The notes beneath the pieces are model-generated. The model did not search any database, was not told where the DNA came from, and saw only the letters and a program-made list of their open reading frames with translations. The translations under genes were made by a program, and so were the position numbers. Positions 34,434-42,483 of a stretch of DNA of 42,589 nt are shown piece by piece; position 1 is the first letter of the stretch; each line of letters opens with the position of its first letter. Origin of the DNA: Candidatus Kapaibacterium sp. (GTDB taxonomy: Bacteria > Bacteroidota > Ignavibacteria > Kapaibacteriales > UBA4661); the NCBI GenBank assembly GCA_004292595.1, contig RDXM01000102.1, forward strand, positions 1 to 42,589, in the 5' to 3' direction.

Positions 34434-35885
34434 TTAGATAATTTGCCCATACAAGATAGCCGCCGATGCCCGCTCTACGTGAATGTTTATCATATCGCCG
34501 ACCACGTAGCCCGCATGAGTGCTGGTGTTTTTATCGGTGAGATGCGGAAAAATAACGATTTTATTCGTGTCGGTGCGTCCTTGCCATTCGGTTTCAGGAT
34601 TGCGGCGGCTCGGACCTTCGACGAGGACGTGCTGCACCGTTCCAAGTTCTATTTGGTTAATTTCACCCGCGATGCGTTGTTGCTGCTCAATAATTTCATT
34701 CAAGCGGCGTACTTTCTCGTCGTGTGAGATATCATCCTCCATTTTCCATGCTTTGGTGCGCTCTCTGGGCGAATACAAAAACATAAACGCACCGTCGTAG
34801 CGGACTTCTGCCATGAGGTCGAAGGTCATGCGATGTTCTTCGACGGTTTCGGTCGGAAAACCAACGATAATATCCGTCGAAAGGGCGCATTTCGGCATAT
34901 ATTCTCGAATTTTGCGAATACGCTCTTTGTAATGTTCCACCGTATAATGCCGATTCATCGCCTGCAAAACGCGGTCAGAGCCAGACTGCACGGGCAAATG
35001 AATATATTTACAAATGTTATCGTATTCCGCCATCGTGGCAATGAGTTTATCGCTCATATCGTAGGGATGCGACGTGGTGTAGCGAATGCGCATTTGCGGC
35101 ACAGCGCGGGCGGTTTGGCGCAGAAGGTCGGCAAAATCTATGTTTTCGGCTTCGTCCTTGTAGCTATTGACGTTTTGCCCCAAGAGGCTTATTTCCTTGA
35201 AGCCCGCATCGTGGAGGCGTTTTGCTTCATCCACAATCAGGTGCGCAGCGCGGGAACGCTCGCGTCCGCGTGTGAAGGGAACAACGCAAAAGGTGCAGAA
35301 TTTATCGCAGCCGCGCATAATCGAAATCCACGCGCTGATGCCTTCGGTGCGGAGTGGTTCAATATCGTCGTACGTTTCCACCCGCGAAAGTTTTACCGCA
35401 ATGCCTTTTGTTCCGCCACCAGCGCGTTCGACAAGTTCTGGCAAACGGCGATATTCGTCTGGACCGACGACCAAATCAACGATTTGCTTTGTTTCCATCA
35501 GTTCATCGCGCATCCGCTCTGCCATACAGCCCAAAACGCCCACAACGAGGTCTTTACGGCGTTTCTTGAAATACTTCAAGTGCATCAGGCGTTCATGGAC
35601 TTTCTTTTCGGCATTGTCGCGGATAGCGCACGTATTCACAAAGATTACGTCTGCATCGTCGGGTTTGTCCGTCATTGCGTAGCCGCTTTGATTCATCACG
35701 CCTTTCACGATTTCCGAATCGCTGACATTCATTTGGCAGCCGTAGGTTTCCACATACAATTTTGGTGCGTTTGCGCTTGCAGCATGAGCGTTCATGCTGC
35801 TTGCAAGCACATTGTCATGTAAACGTGGCGTAAGAAAATCGCTCGTGAGCGAGGGCTGTGGCGCGAGAACGGGTAAGTCAAACAT
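34434..35885 (-). CDS. miaB: tRNA-2-methylthio-N6-dimethylallyladenosine synthase
   Basis: MiaB adds the methylthio group to i6A37 made by MiaA. It is a radical SAM methylthiotransferase: the N-terminal UPF0004 domain has cluster ligands Cys50 (YGCQMN), Cys86 (NTCAIRD) and Cys120 (LGCMAE); the radical SAM triad is Cys193-x3-Cys197-x2-Cys200 in RGCDKFCTFCVVP. The segment TSHPYDMSDKL and HLPVQSGSDRVLQAMNR is family-typical, and a C-terminal TRAM-like region from about residue 410 binds tRNA. The 483-aa length assumes the ATG at 35883-35885, which adds about 40 residues before the fold. An internal ATG at 35793-35795 gives 453 aa and is equally plausible; neither has a Shine-Dalgarno. Confidence 0.95.
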   Translation of the reverse strand: MFDLPVLAPQPSLTSDFLTPRLHDNVLASSMNAHAASANAPKLYVETYGCQMNVSDSEIVKGVMNQSGYAMTDKPDDADVIFVNTCAIRDNAEKKVHERLMHLKYFKKRRKDLVVGVLGCMAERMRDELMETKQIVDLVVGPDEYRRLPELVERAGGGTKGIAVKLSRVETYDDIEPLRTEGISAWISIMRGCDKFCTFCVVPFTRGRERSRAAHLIVDEAKRLHDAGFKEISLLGQNVNSYKDEAENIDFADLLRQTARAVPQMRIRYTTSHPYDMSDKLIATMAEYDNICKYIHLPVQSGSDRVLQAMNRHYTVEHYKERIRKIREYMPKCALSTDIIVGFPTETVEEHRMTFDLMAEVRYDGAFMFLYSPRERTKAWKMEDDISHDEKVRRLNEIIEQQQRIAGEINQIELGTVQHVLVEGPSRRNPETEWQGRTDTNKIVIFPHLTDKNTSTHAGYVVGDMINIHVERASAAILYGQII

Positions 35886-35952
35886 GGTGAAATGGTAAGA
35901 ATGAAGAGAGTGCGAGAGTACGTGAATGCGACAATCGGGACAGGTGAAACAC

Positions 35953-35967
35953 GATGCTGTAAAGCAT
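35953..35967. repeat. small hairpin between dedA-like gene and miaB
   Basis: ATGCT and AGCAT form a short stem around GTAA in the 113-bp gap. It is too weak and has no T-run, so it is not called a terminator. Confidence 0.2.
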
Positions 35968-35998
35968 TAGAGACAATTCTAAGGTGAAAAAGCAGTCA

Positions 35999-36640
35999 TC
36001 ACGACGATTTTTTCATCCGATGCCGCACAAATTCTATCACGCCCGGCAACACGGACACAATTAAAATACCAACAATGACGAGCGAGAAATTGCGCTTGAC
36101 TATCGGGATATTTCCAAAGAAAAAACCCAGCACAATAAACGACGCAACCCATGCCAAGCCGCCCACAATGTTATACGCCAAAAAGCGCGAATAGTTCATT
36201 GCGCCAATACCAGCAACAAAGGGCGCGAAGGTACGGACAATCGGGAAAAATCGTGCGAGAATAATGGTTTTGCCGCCATGTTTTTCGTAAAATTTCTGCG
36301 TGTATTCGATATGTTCTGGCTTGATGAAAGGAAACCGCTTCAATACGCCGAGTCCAAAAGTCTTGCCGATATAATAATTGAGCGTATCGCCCAAAAACGC
36401 CGCAAGCCAAAGCAGAAGAATCAAGACAACAGGGTTCAAAACGCCAGTAGCAGCCGCGAGCGCACCTGCCGCGAAAAGTAGCGAATCGCCAGGAAGGAAA
36501 GGCGCAACGACTAAGCCTGTTTCAGCGAAAATGATGGTAAAAAGAATAGCGTATGTGGTTGTGCCGTATTGCCCGATAATTTCTCCTAAGTGCTTATCCA
36601 AATGGAGAAAAATATCAACGAGCGAGCGAAGTGTTTCCAT
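35999..36640 (-). CDS. DedA/SNARE-associated (VTT domain) membrane protein
   Basis: The 213-aa inner-membrane protein of the DedA family has several hydrophobic helices. The family motifs are FAETGLVVAPFLPGDSLLFAAGALAA near residues 39-64 (acidic residue, Pro-Gly-Asp), GDTLNYYIGKTFG, and ARFFPIVRTFAPFVAGIGAMNY, with its Arg pair and Gly-rich turn. DedA proteins act in membrane homeostasis, and some flip undecaprenyl phosphate or phosphatidylethanolamine. The basic C-terminus (FVRHRMKKSS) is cytoplasmic. The ATG at 36638-36640 is chosen; the frame extends to a TTG at 36661. A TTTG-N20-TATTTTTG promoter lies 37 bases upstream and overlaps a triple 13-bp repeat. It has its own transcription unit, with miaB downstream after a 113-bp gap. 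Confidence 0.92.
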   Translation of the reverse strand: METLRSLVDIFLHLDKHLGEIIGQYGTTTYAILFTIIFAETGLVVAPFLPGDSLLFAAGALAAATGVLNPVVLILLLWLAAFLGDTLNYYIGKTFGLGVLKRFPFIKPEHIEYTQKFYEKHGGKTIILARFFPIVRTFAPFVAGIGAMNYSRFLAYNIVGGLAWVASFIVLGFFFGNIPIVKRNFSLVIVGILIVSVLPGVIEFVRHRMKKSS

Positions 36641-36676
36641 GATAGATGCTTGGTACAACAAAATTTAAGCAAGTCA

Positions 36677-36708
36677 CAAAAATACGGACTTTTTTGTTTG
36701 TACGCAAA
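36677..36708 (-). promoter_or_regulatory. complete Bacteroidota-type promoter of the DedA gene
   Basis: On the minus strand TTTG (36705-36708) is followed after 20 bases by TATTTTTG (36677-36684). This matches the TTTG-N19-TANNTTTG consensus of Bacteroidota housekeeping promoters within one base of spacing. The -7 box is 37 bases before the ATG. Confidence 0.6.
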
Positions 36709-36738
36709 GTTTGTACGCAAAAACTGTTTGTATGCAAA
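36696..36738. repeat. three copies of a 13-bp motif overlapping the DedA promoter
   Basis: GTTTGTACGCAAA occurs at 36696-36708 and 36709-36721, and GTTTGTATGCAAA at 36726-36738. Each has TTTG/CAAA dyad ends. The first overlaps the -33 box of the DedA promoter, so the array may be an operator. The surrounding gap 36641-37050 holds no credible gene; besides this array it contains only the palindrome at 36951. Confidence 0.6.
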
Positions 36739-36950
36739 GAATCCGTGCGATTTGCGAGGACAATCGCAGGAAAAAAAGGAGGAAAAGGACAAAGCCGCGT
36801 TCTCATACCGTAAGGCAAGGATTATACGCCATATCCGGAACAGAAATGTGTATGACCAAAGAAAACTGACAAACAGCAATGTTTGCAGGAAGATGAAAGC
36901 CGCCATGTTGCATCAAAAAAAGAAATATACTAATAAAGGTTTGTGGCTTC

Positions 36951-36983
36951 AGATGTAGTCCACCTTGAAGGTGGACTACATCT
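36951..36983. repeat. 33-bp perfect palindrome in the gap upstream of the DedA gene
   Basis: AGATGTAGTCCACCTT and its exact complement are separated by one base, giving a 16-bp perfect stem. A T-rich stretch follows on the plus side, but no plus-strand gene ends here. It is probably a dispersed palindrome, with a transcription-stop role for the 92-aa gene (minus) possible. Confidence 0.75.
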
Positions 36984-37050
36984 CATTTTTTCACTTTTTG
37001 ATATGCAATTTTTACCCATTTTTAGTATAACAAAGCATGACGGCTTCGTG

Positions 37051-37329
37051 CTATTTTGCTCCTACTTTCGCCAATGGGCGCAGCATAATAAGACCAAGCG
37101 TGTAGCGTTCTAATTCCTCATTTTTCGCGCCAAGCCGCACCACGCGGGCTTTCTGCTCTTCGGCAAAAATTTCTTCCACCCGATACCGAATTGCAGACGG
37201 ATTTTCTACTGCCGCTTCGATGACATCACCAATGCGAATCGCTTTCCATTGGTCGGTATTTTCGTGGCTGCTGCGCTTCCAGGCAACGGGGCGGTTCAGC
37301 GTATAGACAAAGCGTTGAAAGATGTTCAT
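37051..37329 (-). CDS. small conserved-looking protein of unknown function (92 aa)
   Basis: I do not recognise this protein. From the ATG at 37327-37329 it is 92 aa, soluble, mixed charge, with a short basic start (MNIFQRFVYTLNRPVAWKRS) and alternating beta-like segments such as GDVIEAAV, IRYRVEEIFAEEQKARVVRLG and YTLGLIMLRPLA. No signal peptide, membrane helix or zinc motif is present. A CTTG-N20-TATTTTTG promoter lies 30 bases upstream. This supports both its expression and this start, since the longer frame (to 37527) would run through the promoter and is Cys/Tyr-rich. It is divergent from rsmB. The segment with GD, RYRV and RVVRLG recalls small beta-barrel proteins, but that is only an impression. 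Confidence 0.65.
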   Translation of the reverse strand: MNIFQRFVYTLNRPVAWKRSSHENTDQWKAIRIGDVIEAAVENPSAIRYRVEEIFAEEQKARVVRLGAKNEELERYTLGLIMLRPLAKVGAK

Positions 37330-37358
37330 AATTCTACACAAGATGCGTGGAAAATGCT

Positions 37359-37390
37359 CAAAAATAGTGTAATTTTGACGTGCGCACAAG
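37359..37390 (-). promoter_or_regulatory. Bacteroidota-type promoter of the 92-aa protein
   Basis: On the minus strand CTTG (37387-37390) is followed after 20 bases by TATTTTTG (37359-37366), the same architecture as upstream of the DedA gene with one mismatch in the -33 box. It lies 30 bases before the ATG. Confidence 0.5.
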
Positions 37391-37553
37391 TGGACGTACT
37401 TGTCGCAATTCGTGGAGTTATCACGTATTGACACGTGTTGCAGACAGTATCGCACAAAATATTGTACAAAATATCGCAGACGCACAACACTCTCAAACAT
37501 ACAACTTTTAGCACTTTTCCGAAGCACATTTTTCCATCTCTCGAAGAAATTTT

Positions 37554-39614
37554 ATGCCGCACCAGAAACATTCCCAGCAACCGCGACCTCAGAATCCATA
37601 CCGCGAGCAATCAAAGCAGCATCCACCAAAAGAACCAAAAGAGCAAGATAAACGAGATACTCCGCCACAAGCCGAGCAACGATCTGACACGCGAAACAGC
37701 ACACGAAGTGAGCAAAAATACGAATCACAAAATGATAATCGCCCACACGAAGCACGGCAACACGAACAACGTCCGCGCAATGACGGACCAAGAAATGACA
37801 GGCGGCGTGAGCAGCATCAGGATATTCACCAAAATACTCGTCAAGGTGTTCGCTCGGAGCCGACACGCGAAAGCCACGCAGATACTCGTTCTCATAATCG
37901 TAATGAATCGCGTAACGAACCGCGTAATGAGCGTAGTGAACAGCACCGAGAGCCGCAGTATGAGGCTCGACAAGAGCGTCCTCGTCAGGAATACCGCCCC
38001 GATTCACGCCGTGACGGGCGTTCTGAGGGACGCGATGAGCGAGGCGGAAATGAACGAAGTGGCGGACACGACCGTCGAAGAAGCGGCGGCGGTGGTTCCC
38101 GTTCAACGCCTCATACCCCTGATTTTATCCCTATTGGTGGCGGCTTCGACCGCCCCGAGCAGTTTGCCGAATTTGTTGCAAACCGCAAGGAGTATGAGGT
38201 TGAGAAGTACGAGCCATATGTACCGAAAACTCCTGCGCGTGGGAGCGACAATATTTTTTACAATGATTTCGACCCGTTGTATAAAGGCGCACGTGGTTTG
38301 GCAATCAAGATTTTATGCCGCTTGGAGCAAAGTGATTCATACTTGGACAAGCTCTTGGAATATGAAATGGCGCACAGCGAATTAAAGCCGCTTGACCGCG
38401 CTCTGCTGACAGAAATTGTGAACGGCGTAACGCGCTGGCAAGGTCGCCTAGACTGGGTGCTGACGGGCTTTTATCATGGCGAATTTGTGAAATGTATTAT
38501 GCCCGTAAAAAACGCAATGCGCATTGCGCTGTATCAAATTATGTTTTTGCAGAAAATCCCTCCCTTTGCGGCGGTGCATGAATCGGTAGAATTGGTAAAG
38601 CGTTTGAAAGGTCCGCGCTCTGCAAATCTCGTCAATGCTATCTTGCGGAACATTTTGAATAACATCAACAACATCCGCTATCCAAATCGCCACGAAGATG
38701 CGTCGCGGTATTTTTCTGTGTATTATTCGCATCCCTTTTGGCTCACCAAGCGTTGGCACGACCGCTACGGCGAGCAAGAAACCGAAGCCTTGCTGAAGGT
38801 AAATAATGAGCGTCCGAAAATTACGCTGCGCCTGAATCAAATGCGCTGCAAGCGTGAAGAATTACTGAAATTTTTAGAATCGCAGGAGGTGAAATATTGG
38901 GAATCAACGCTGGATAAAGAAGGCTTGCTGCAAGTCGGTTCGCTCTCGTCGGTGCGAGACTGGAAGCCGTTCCAAGACGGCTGGTTTACCATTCAAGACT
39001 CCAGCGCGGCAATGGTCGTGAAACTCGCCAATCCGCAAGCAGGACAACGTATTTACGACGTTTGCGCGGCGCCAGGCGGCAAAACAATCGGCGCAGCAGA
39101 ACGCACGGGCGACAAAGCAACCATTCTCGCAATGGACAAATACGGCGGAAAGCTCCATTTAATTGAAGAAACTGCGGCGCGTCTGGGCTTGAAGTCCATC
39201 ACCACACAAGCGCAGGATATTCGCCATTTCAAAACCAAAGACCTCGCTGACCTCGTTCTGGTGGACGCGCCATGTTCTGGCTTGGGAACATTAGCAAAAA
39301 AACCCGATATTAAGTGGAAGTTTGATTTGACGGGCTTTCCAGCATTGGTGAAAATACAACGCGAGATTTTATCCGCCGCCGCACGTCTGGTCAAGCCAGG
39401 CGGGACGCTCGTGTACAGCACCTGTACCATCGAGCCAGAAGAGAACGAAAAGCAGGTAGAATGGTTCTTGCAGCAATTTCCCGAGTTCTCGCTCGACCCC
39501 GCCGATGAGTACATTCCAGCGGAAATCTGCTCGGATGGTTTCTTGCGCACATTGCCGCATAAACACTCGTGCGATGGCGCGTTTGGTGCGCGTTTGGTGC
39601 GGAAAACGTCTTAA
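37554..39614 (+). CDS. rsmB: 16S rRNA (cytosine-5)-methyltransferase RsmB family, with disordered N-terminal tail
   Basis: The 686-aa protein has the RsmB architecture after a long extra tail. Residues 1-190 are almost free of hydrophobics and rich in Arg, Glu, Gln, Asn, Ser and His, ending in an RGG-like Gly/Arg stretch (153-183). A NusB-like RNA-binding domain follows (about 245-375, ARGLAIKILCRLEQSDSYLD). The SAM-dependent methyltransferase domain (about 390-686) has VCAAPGGKT (503-511), DAPCSGLG with Cys574 and STCT with Cys623-624 as the two catalytic cysteines. RsmB makes m5C967 in 16S rRNA. Usual length is about 430-450 aa, so the tail is exceptional. No Met lies between residue 1 and 272, supporting the ATG at 37554. 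Divergent from the 92-aa gene; thrC follows after 129 bp. Confidence 0.93.
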   Translation: MPHQKHSQQPRPQNPYREQSKQHPPKEPKEQDKRDTPPQAEQRSDTRNSTRSEQKYESQNDNRPHEARQHEQRPRNDGPRNDRRREQHQDIHQNTRQGVRSEPTRESHADTRSHNRNESRNEPRNERSEQHREPQYEARQERPRQEYRPDSRRDGRSEGRDERGGNERSGGHDRRRSGGGGSRSTPHTPDFIPIGGGFDRPEQFAEFVANRKEYEVEKYEPYVPKTPARGSDNIFYNDFDPLYKGARGLAIKILCRLEQSDSYLDKLLEYEMAHSELKPLDRALLTEIVNGVTRWQGRLDWVLTGFYHGEFVKCIMPVKNAMRIALYQIMFLQKIPPFAAVHESVELVKRLKGPRSANLVNAILRNILNNINNIRYPNRHEDASRYFSVYYSHPFWLTKRWHDRYGEQETEALLKVNNERPKITLRLNQMRCKREELLKFLESQEVKYWESTLDKEGLLQVGSLSSVRDWKPFQDGWFTIQDSSAAMVVKLANPQAGQRIYDVCAAPGGKTIGAAERTGDKATILAMDKYGGKLHLIEETAARLGLKSITTQAQDIRHFKTKDLADLVLVDAPCSGLGTLAKKPDIKWKFDLTGFPALVKIQREILSAAARLVKPGGTLVYSTCTIEPEENEKQVEWFLQQFPEFSLDPADEYIPAEICSDGFLRTLPHKHSCDGAFGARLVRKTS

Positions 39615-39743
39615 AGAACACTCATAATCTCCAATAGCTCCGATGTACGCTTCTGCTCACGCCTCTTTGCGGAAATCTTCGTATATTATGGCGCGGTCGC
39701 AATAATTTCTCCACGCACTTTTCTTCTCACAAGCCCAGTATTT

Positions 39744-41099
39744 ATGCTCCTTTACAGCACAAACTCTGCTCAATTACAGACAAATTTTCTTCATGCTGCC
39801 GTGCAAGGTCTCGCTAATGACGGCGGGCTGTGGATGCCCGCACAGCTTCCCACGCTCGCGCCTGAATTTTTCCGCGATTTGCCGACCATGGATTTTCCAA
39901 CAATGGCAAATCACGTCATGCAAGCCTTTATCGGCGATGAAGTTCCTGCGCAGGATTTAGAGCCGCTTGTGCGCGATGCCTTTGATTTTGACTCGCCGCT
40001 CGTAAAAATTACCGATACAACCTACGCTCTGGAGCTGTTCCATGGTCCGACGTGTGCGTTCAAAGACTTTGGCGCCCGTTTTATGGCGCGGGCATTGAGC
40101 TATGGACGCAAGCAACGCACTATCGCCAATGACGGCAATCACAGCACCGCGCCAAATGAGCCAAGCGGCGATTTATACGTGCTTGTGGCAACCTCTGGCG
40201 ACACAGGCAGCGCAGTAGCGCATGGTTTCTGGAATGTTCCTGGCATTCGCGTGGTGATTTTATATCCAAAGGGCAAAGTGAGCGAATTGCAGGAAAAGCA
40301 GCTCACGACGATGGGCGGGAATATCGCGGCACTTGAGGTAGAAGGCACATTCGACGACTGCCAAGCTCTTGTCAAAACTGCCTTTCAGGACAGCGACCTT
40401 ATGCAACGTCTCGCGCTCACCTCAGCAAATTCTATCAACATTGCGCGGTTGCTGCCGCAGAGTTTGTACTATTTTCGTGCGGTCGCGCTCTTGCCCAAAG
40501 AAGAGCGTGAACGGCTTGTATTCTGCACACCGAGCGGAAATTTCGGCAATATCACCGGCGGGCTGTTTGCAAAAAATATGGGTTTGCCCATTACAAGGTT
40601 TATTGCGGCTTCCAACCGAAACGATACCTTCCCGTTGTACCTGCAATCGGGCGTGTACACCGCAAAGCCGTCGGTTGCAACGCCATCCAACGCAATGGAT
40701 GTGGGCAATCCCAGCAATTTCGCTCGCATTGAAAAGCTCTACGGCGGTAGTCTTGAAGCCATTCGCAAGGAAGTGTTGGCGTATAGCATTGCCGATGAAG
40801 CAACGCTCGAAACAGTCCTTCGGGTCGAGAAAGAGCATGGATACGTGATGTGTCCGCATACTGCCGTTGGCTATGCGGCGGTCGAGCAGTATCGCACGGA
40901 AGAAAACGACCACGACTCAAGCGCGATTGTGCTTGCAACAGCGCATCCAGCCAAGTTTGGAGAAGTGATTGAGCCTGTGTTGCACAAAGCAGTCGCCGTG
41001 CCAGAACGCCTTGCCGAATACGCCCGCAAAACCAAACATTCTACGGTTATTCCGCCCGTCTATGAGCATTTGAAAAGCTATTTGCTGAAAGGCGCGTAA
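39744..41099 (+). CDS. thrC: threonine synthase
   Basis: This PLP enzyme converts O-phosphohomoserine to threonine. The 451-aa protein starts MLLYSTNSAQLQTNFLHAAV with the family's GLANDGGLWMP (22-32). The Schiff-base Lys107 is in HGPTCAFKDFGARFM. The phosphate and cofactor loop ATSGDTGSAVAHGF (149-162) and SANSINIARLLPQ are typical of the longer bacterial class of ThrC. The ATG at 39744 fits, with no Shine-Dalgarno visible. The other homoserine-pathway genes (thrA, thrB) are not in the window. A TATATT sequence about 60 bases upstream could be a -7 element, but it is not a clean match. Confidence 0.96.
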   Translation: MLLYSTNSAQLQTNFLHAAVQGLANDGGLWMPAQLPTLAPEFFRDLPTMDFPTMANHVMQAFIGDEVPAQDLEPLVRDAFDFDSPLVKITDTTYALELFHGPTCAFKDFGARFMARALSYGRKQRTIANDGNHSTAPNEPSGDLYVLVATSGDTGSAVAHGFWNVPGIRVVILYPKGKVSELQEKQLTTMGGNIAALEVEGTFDDCQALVKTAFQDSDLMQRLALTSANSINIARLLPQSLYYFRAVALLPKEERERLVFCTPSGNFGNITGGLFAKNMGLPITRFIAASNRNDTFPLYLQSGVYTAKPSVATPSNAMDVGNPSNFARIEKLYGGSLEAIRKEVLAYSIADEATLETVLRVEKEHGYVMCPHTAVGYAAVEQYRTEENDHDSSAIVLATAHPAKFGEVIEPVLHKAVAVPERLAEYARKTKHSTVIPPVYEHLKSYLLKGA

Positions 41100-41162
41100 A
41101 TACTGGATGAAGGAGATAAGTATTTGTGCAGTAAATCATTTTTTTGCTGCACAATCTTTTTG

Positions 41163-41170
41163 TATATTTT
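41163..41170 (+). promoter_or_regulatory. possible -7 box (TATATTTT) of the REC-histidine kinase gene
   Basis: TATATTTT lies 108 bases upstream of the ATG, with TTTG 16 bases before it. It differs from TANNTTTG in the last base and the spacing is short, so it is only a candidate. Confidence 0.3.
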
Positions 41171-41277
41171 CCATTCTCAAGCCGCTTTGAACCTTTCTCT
41201 CCAAAAGAGTTTATGGTACGTTTACCCTTTTCGCTTGTGAAATTTTACCATCGTGCGCATTATTTGAAACAACTGCT

Positions 41278-42447
41278 ATGCTCAAAATACAAGCCGCCAG
41301 CGTCGAAACCACTGCCAATGAGATATCCGATAGGAGGCTCTTGATTGTGGACGATGAGCCAGATTTGGTAAAAACGCTGGAACTGCTCTTTATGACGCAT
41401 TACACCGTCAAAACAGCAACGTCGGGCGAAGAAGCATTGGCAATACTCGCGCAAGGCTTTATTCCGCAGGTGATTCTCGCCGACCAGCGTATGCCCGGTA
41501 TGTCGGGAACGGAGTTTCTTGCCCAGTCTATTGGCTATGTGCCGCAGACCGTGCGTGTTGTGCTGACGGGCTACACCGACGTGCAGGATATTACCGATAG
41601 CATCAATCGCGGCAATGTGTATCGCTTTCTGACCAAGCCTTGGCGCAATGCCGATTTGCTCGAAATTATTCGTGCGTGCTTCGACCACTTCGACCTTTCC
41701 GAAGAGAAAGTTGCATTGACAAAAACATTGGAAGAATTGCAAGCGGCGAACCGCGAAAAAAGTGAGATTTTAGATATTATCGTGCATGACTTGAAAAATC
41801 CGTTGAATGCAATTATTGGTATTGGCGATATTATTCAAAGCGGAGAAGAACTGAGTTTTCAGCATGAAGATTATCGTAAATTTGGACGCGAAATCACCAA
41901 TGCGACATCGCGCATGAGCAATCTGATTCGCAATTTGCTGAATATGCACGCGCTGGAATCTGGCAATCTCGAAATCAACATTATTCCCTTCAATCTCTCG
42001 GCATTGGCAGAGCTTATTGCGGCGAATTTTCGCCTCCGTGCCGAAGCAAAACAGATGACGCTGCAGGTTACTGAGCAAATACAAGATATGATTTGGGGCG
42101 ATGAAGTATTTTGCCATCATATCGTGGAAAATCTTCTTTCCAATGCGATTAAGTACAGCTTGCCCGCAACAAATATCTGGGTCGAAACCGTGCGCAAGGA
42201 CGACTGCATCTGCCTTTTCGTCCGCGACGAAGGTCCAGGAATTAGCAGCGAAGACCAAGCGCGGATGTTTCAAAAATTCACTCGGTTAAGTGCTGCCCCG
42301 ACAGGCGGCGAAGATTCTACGGGGCTTGGTTTGTCTATTGTGAAAAAATTTGCTGAGAAAATGAATGCGAGTGTGCGCTGCGAAAGCGAACTGGGAAAAG
42401 GCTCGACATTCATCGTTACGTTTCCCCTGTATCACGAACACGAATAA
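41278..42447 (+). CDS. response regulator-histidine kinase hybrid (REC-HisKA-HATPase)
   Basis: This soluble 389-aa signalling protein has no membrane segment. An N-terminal receiver domain (about 20-140) has the acidic pair Asp25-Asp26, phospho-acceptor Asp69 in LADQRMPG, Thr97 and Lys120 in LTKPW. A short coiled-coil linker (143-165) leads to the HisKA domain with His170 in IVHDLKNPLNAIIG. The HATPase domain shows the N box (HHIVENLLSNAIKYS), DEGPGI and TGLGLSIVKKF. The receiver in front means it probably takes phosphate from an upstream kinase, or is controlled by it, before signalling on; its partner is not here. The LTGYTDVQDITDSINRG segment resembles receivers of the RpfG/HD-GYP type. 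The ATG at 41278 fits. Confidence 0.93.
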   Translation: MLKIQAASVETTANEISDRRLLIVDDEPDLVKTLELLFMTHYTVKTATSGEEALAILAQGFIPQVILADQRMPGMSGTEFLAQSIGYVPQTVRVVLTGYTDVQDITDSINRGNVYRFLTKPWRNADLLEIIRACFDHFDLSEEKVALTKTLEELQAANREKSEILDIIVHDLKNPLNAIIGIGDIIQSGEELSFQHEDYRKFGREITNATSRMSNLIRNLLNMHALESGNLEINIIPFNLSALAELIAANFRLRAEAKQMTLQVTEQIQDMIWGDEVFCHHIVENLLSNAIKYSLPATNIWVETVRKDDCICLFVRDEGPGISSEDQARMFQKFTRLSAAPTGGEDSTGLGLSIVKKFAEKMNASVRCESELGKGSTFIVTFPLYHEHE

Positions 42448-42483
42448 ATACTGAGCTTTTTCGTTGTTTTTCATTGTTTTTTC

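Noticed and set aside
22941-35885. A linked miaA-miaB tRNA modification operon
   Set aside because: Both genes are present on the minus strand but are 10 kb apart, with unrelated genes and terminators between them.
36590-36958. 122-aa plus-strand frame in the gap upstream of the DedA gene
   Set aside because: It runs antisense through the DedA start, the promoter and the 13-bp repeats, and its sequence is Lys/Asn-rich with no family resemblance.
37435-38385. 316-aa plus-strand frame and a 184-aa minus-strand frame overlapping the start of rsmB
   Set aside because: The Arg/Glu/Gln-rich codons of the rsmB tail leave other frames free of stops. The rsmB frame continues into conserved domains, the others do not.
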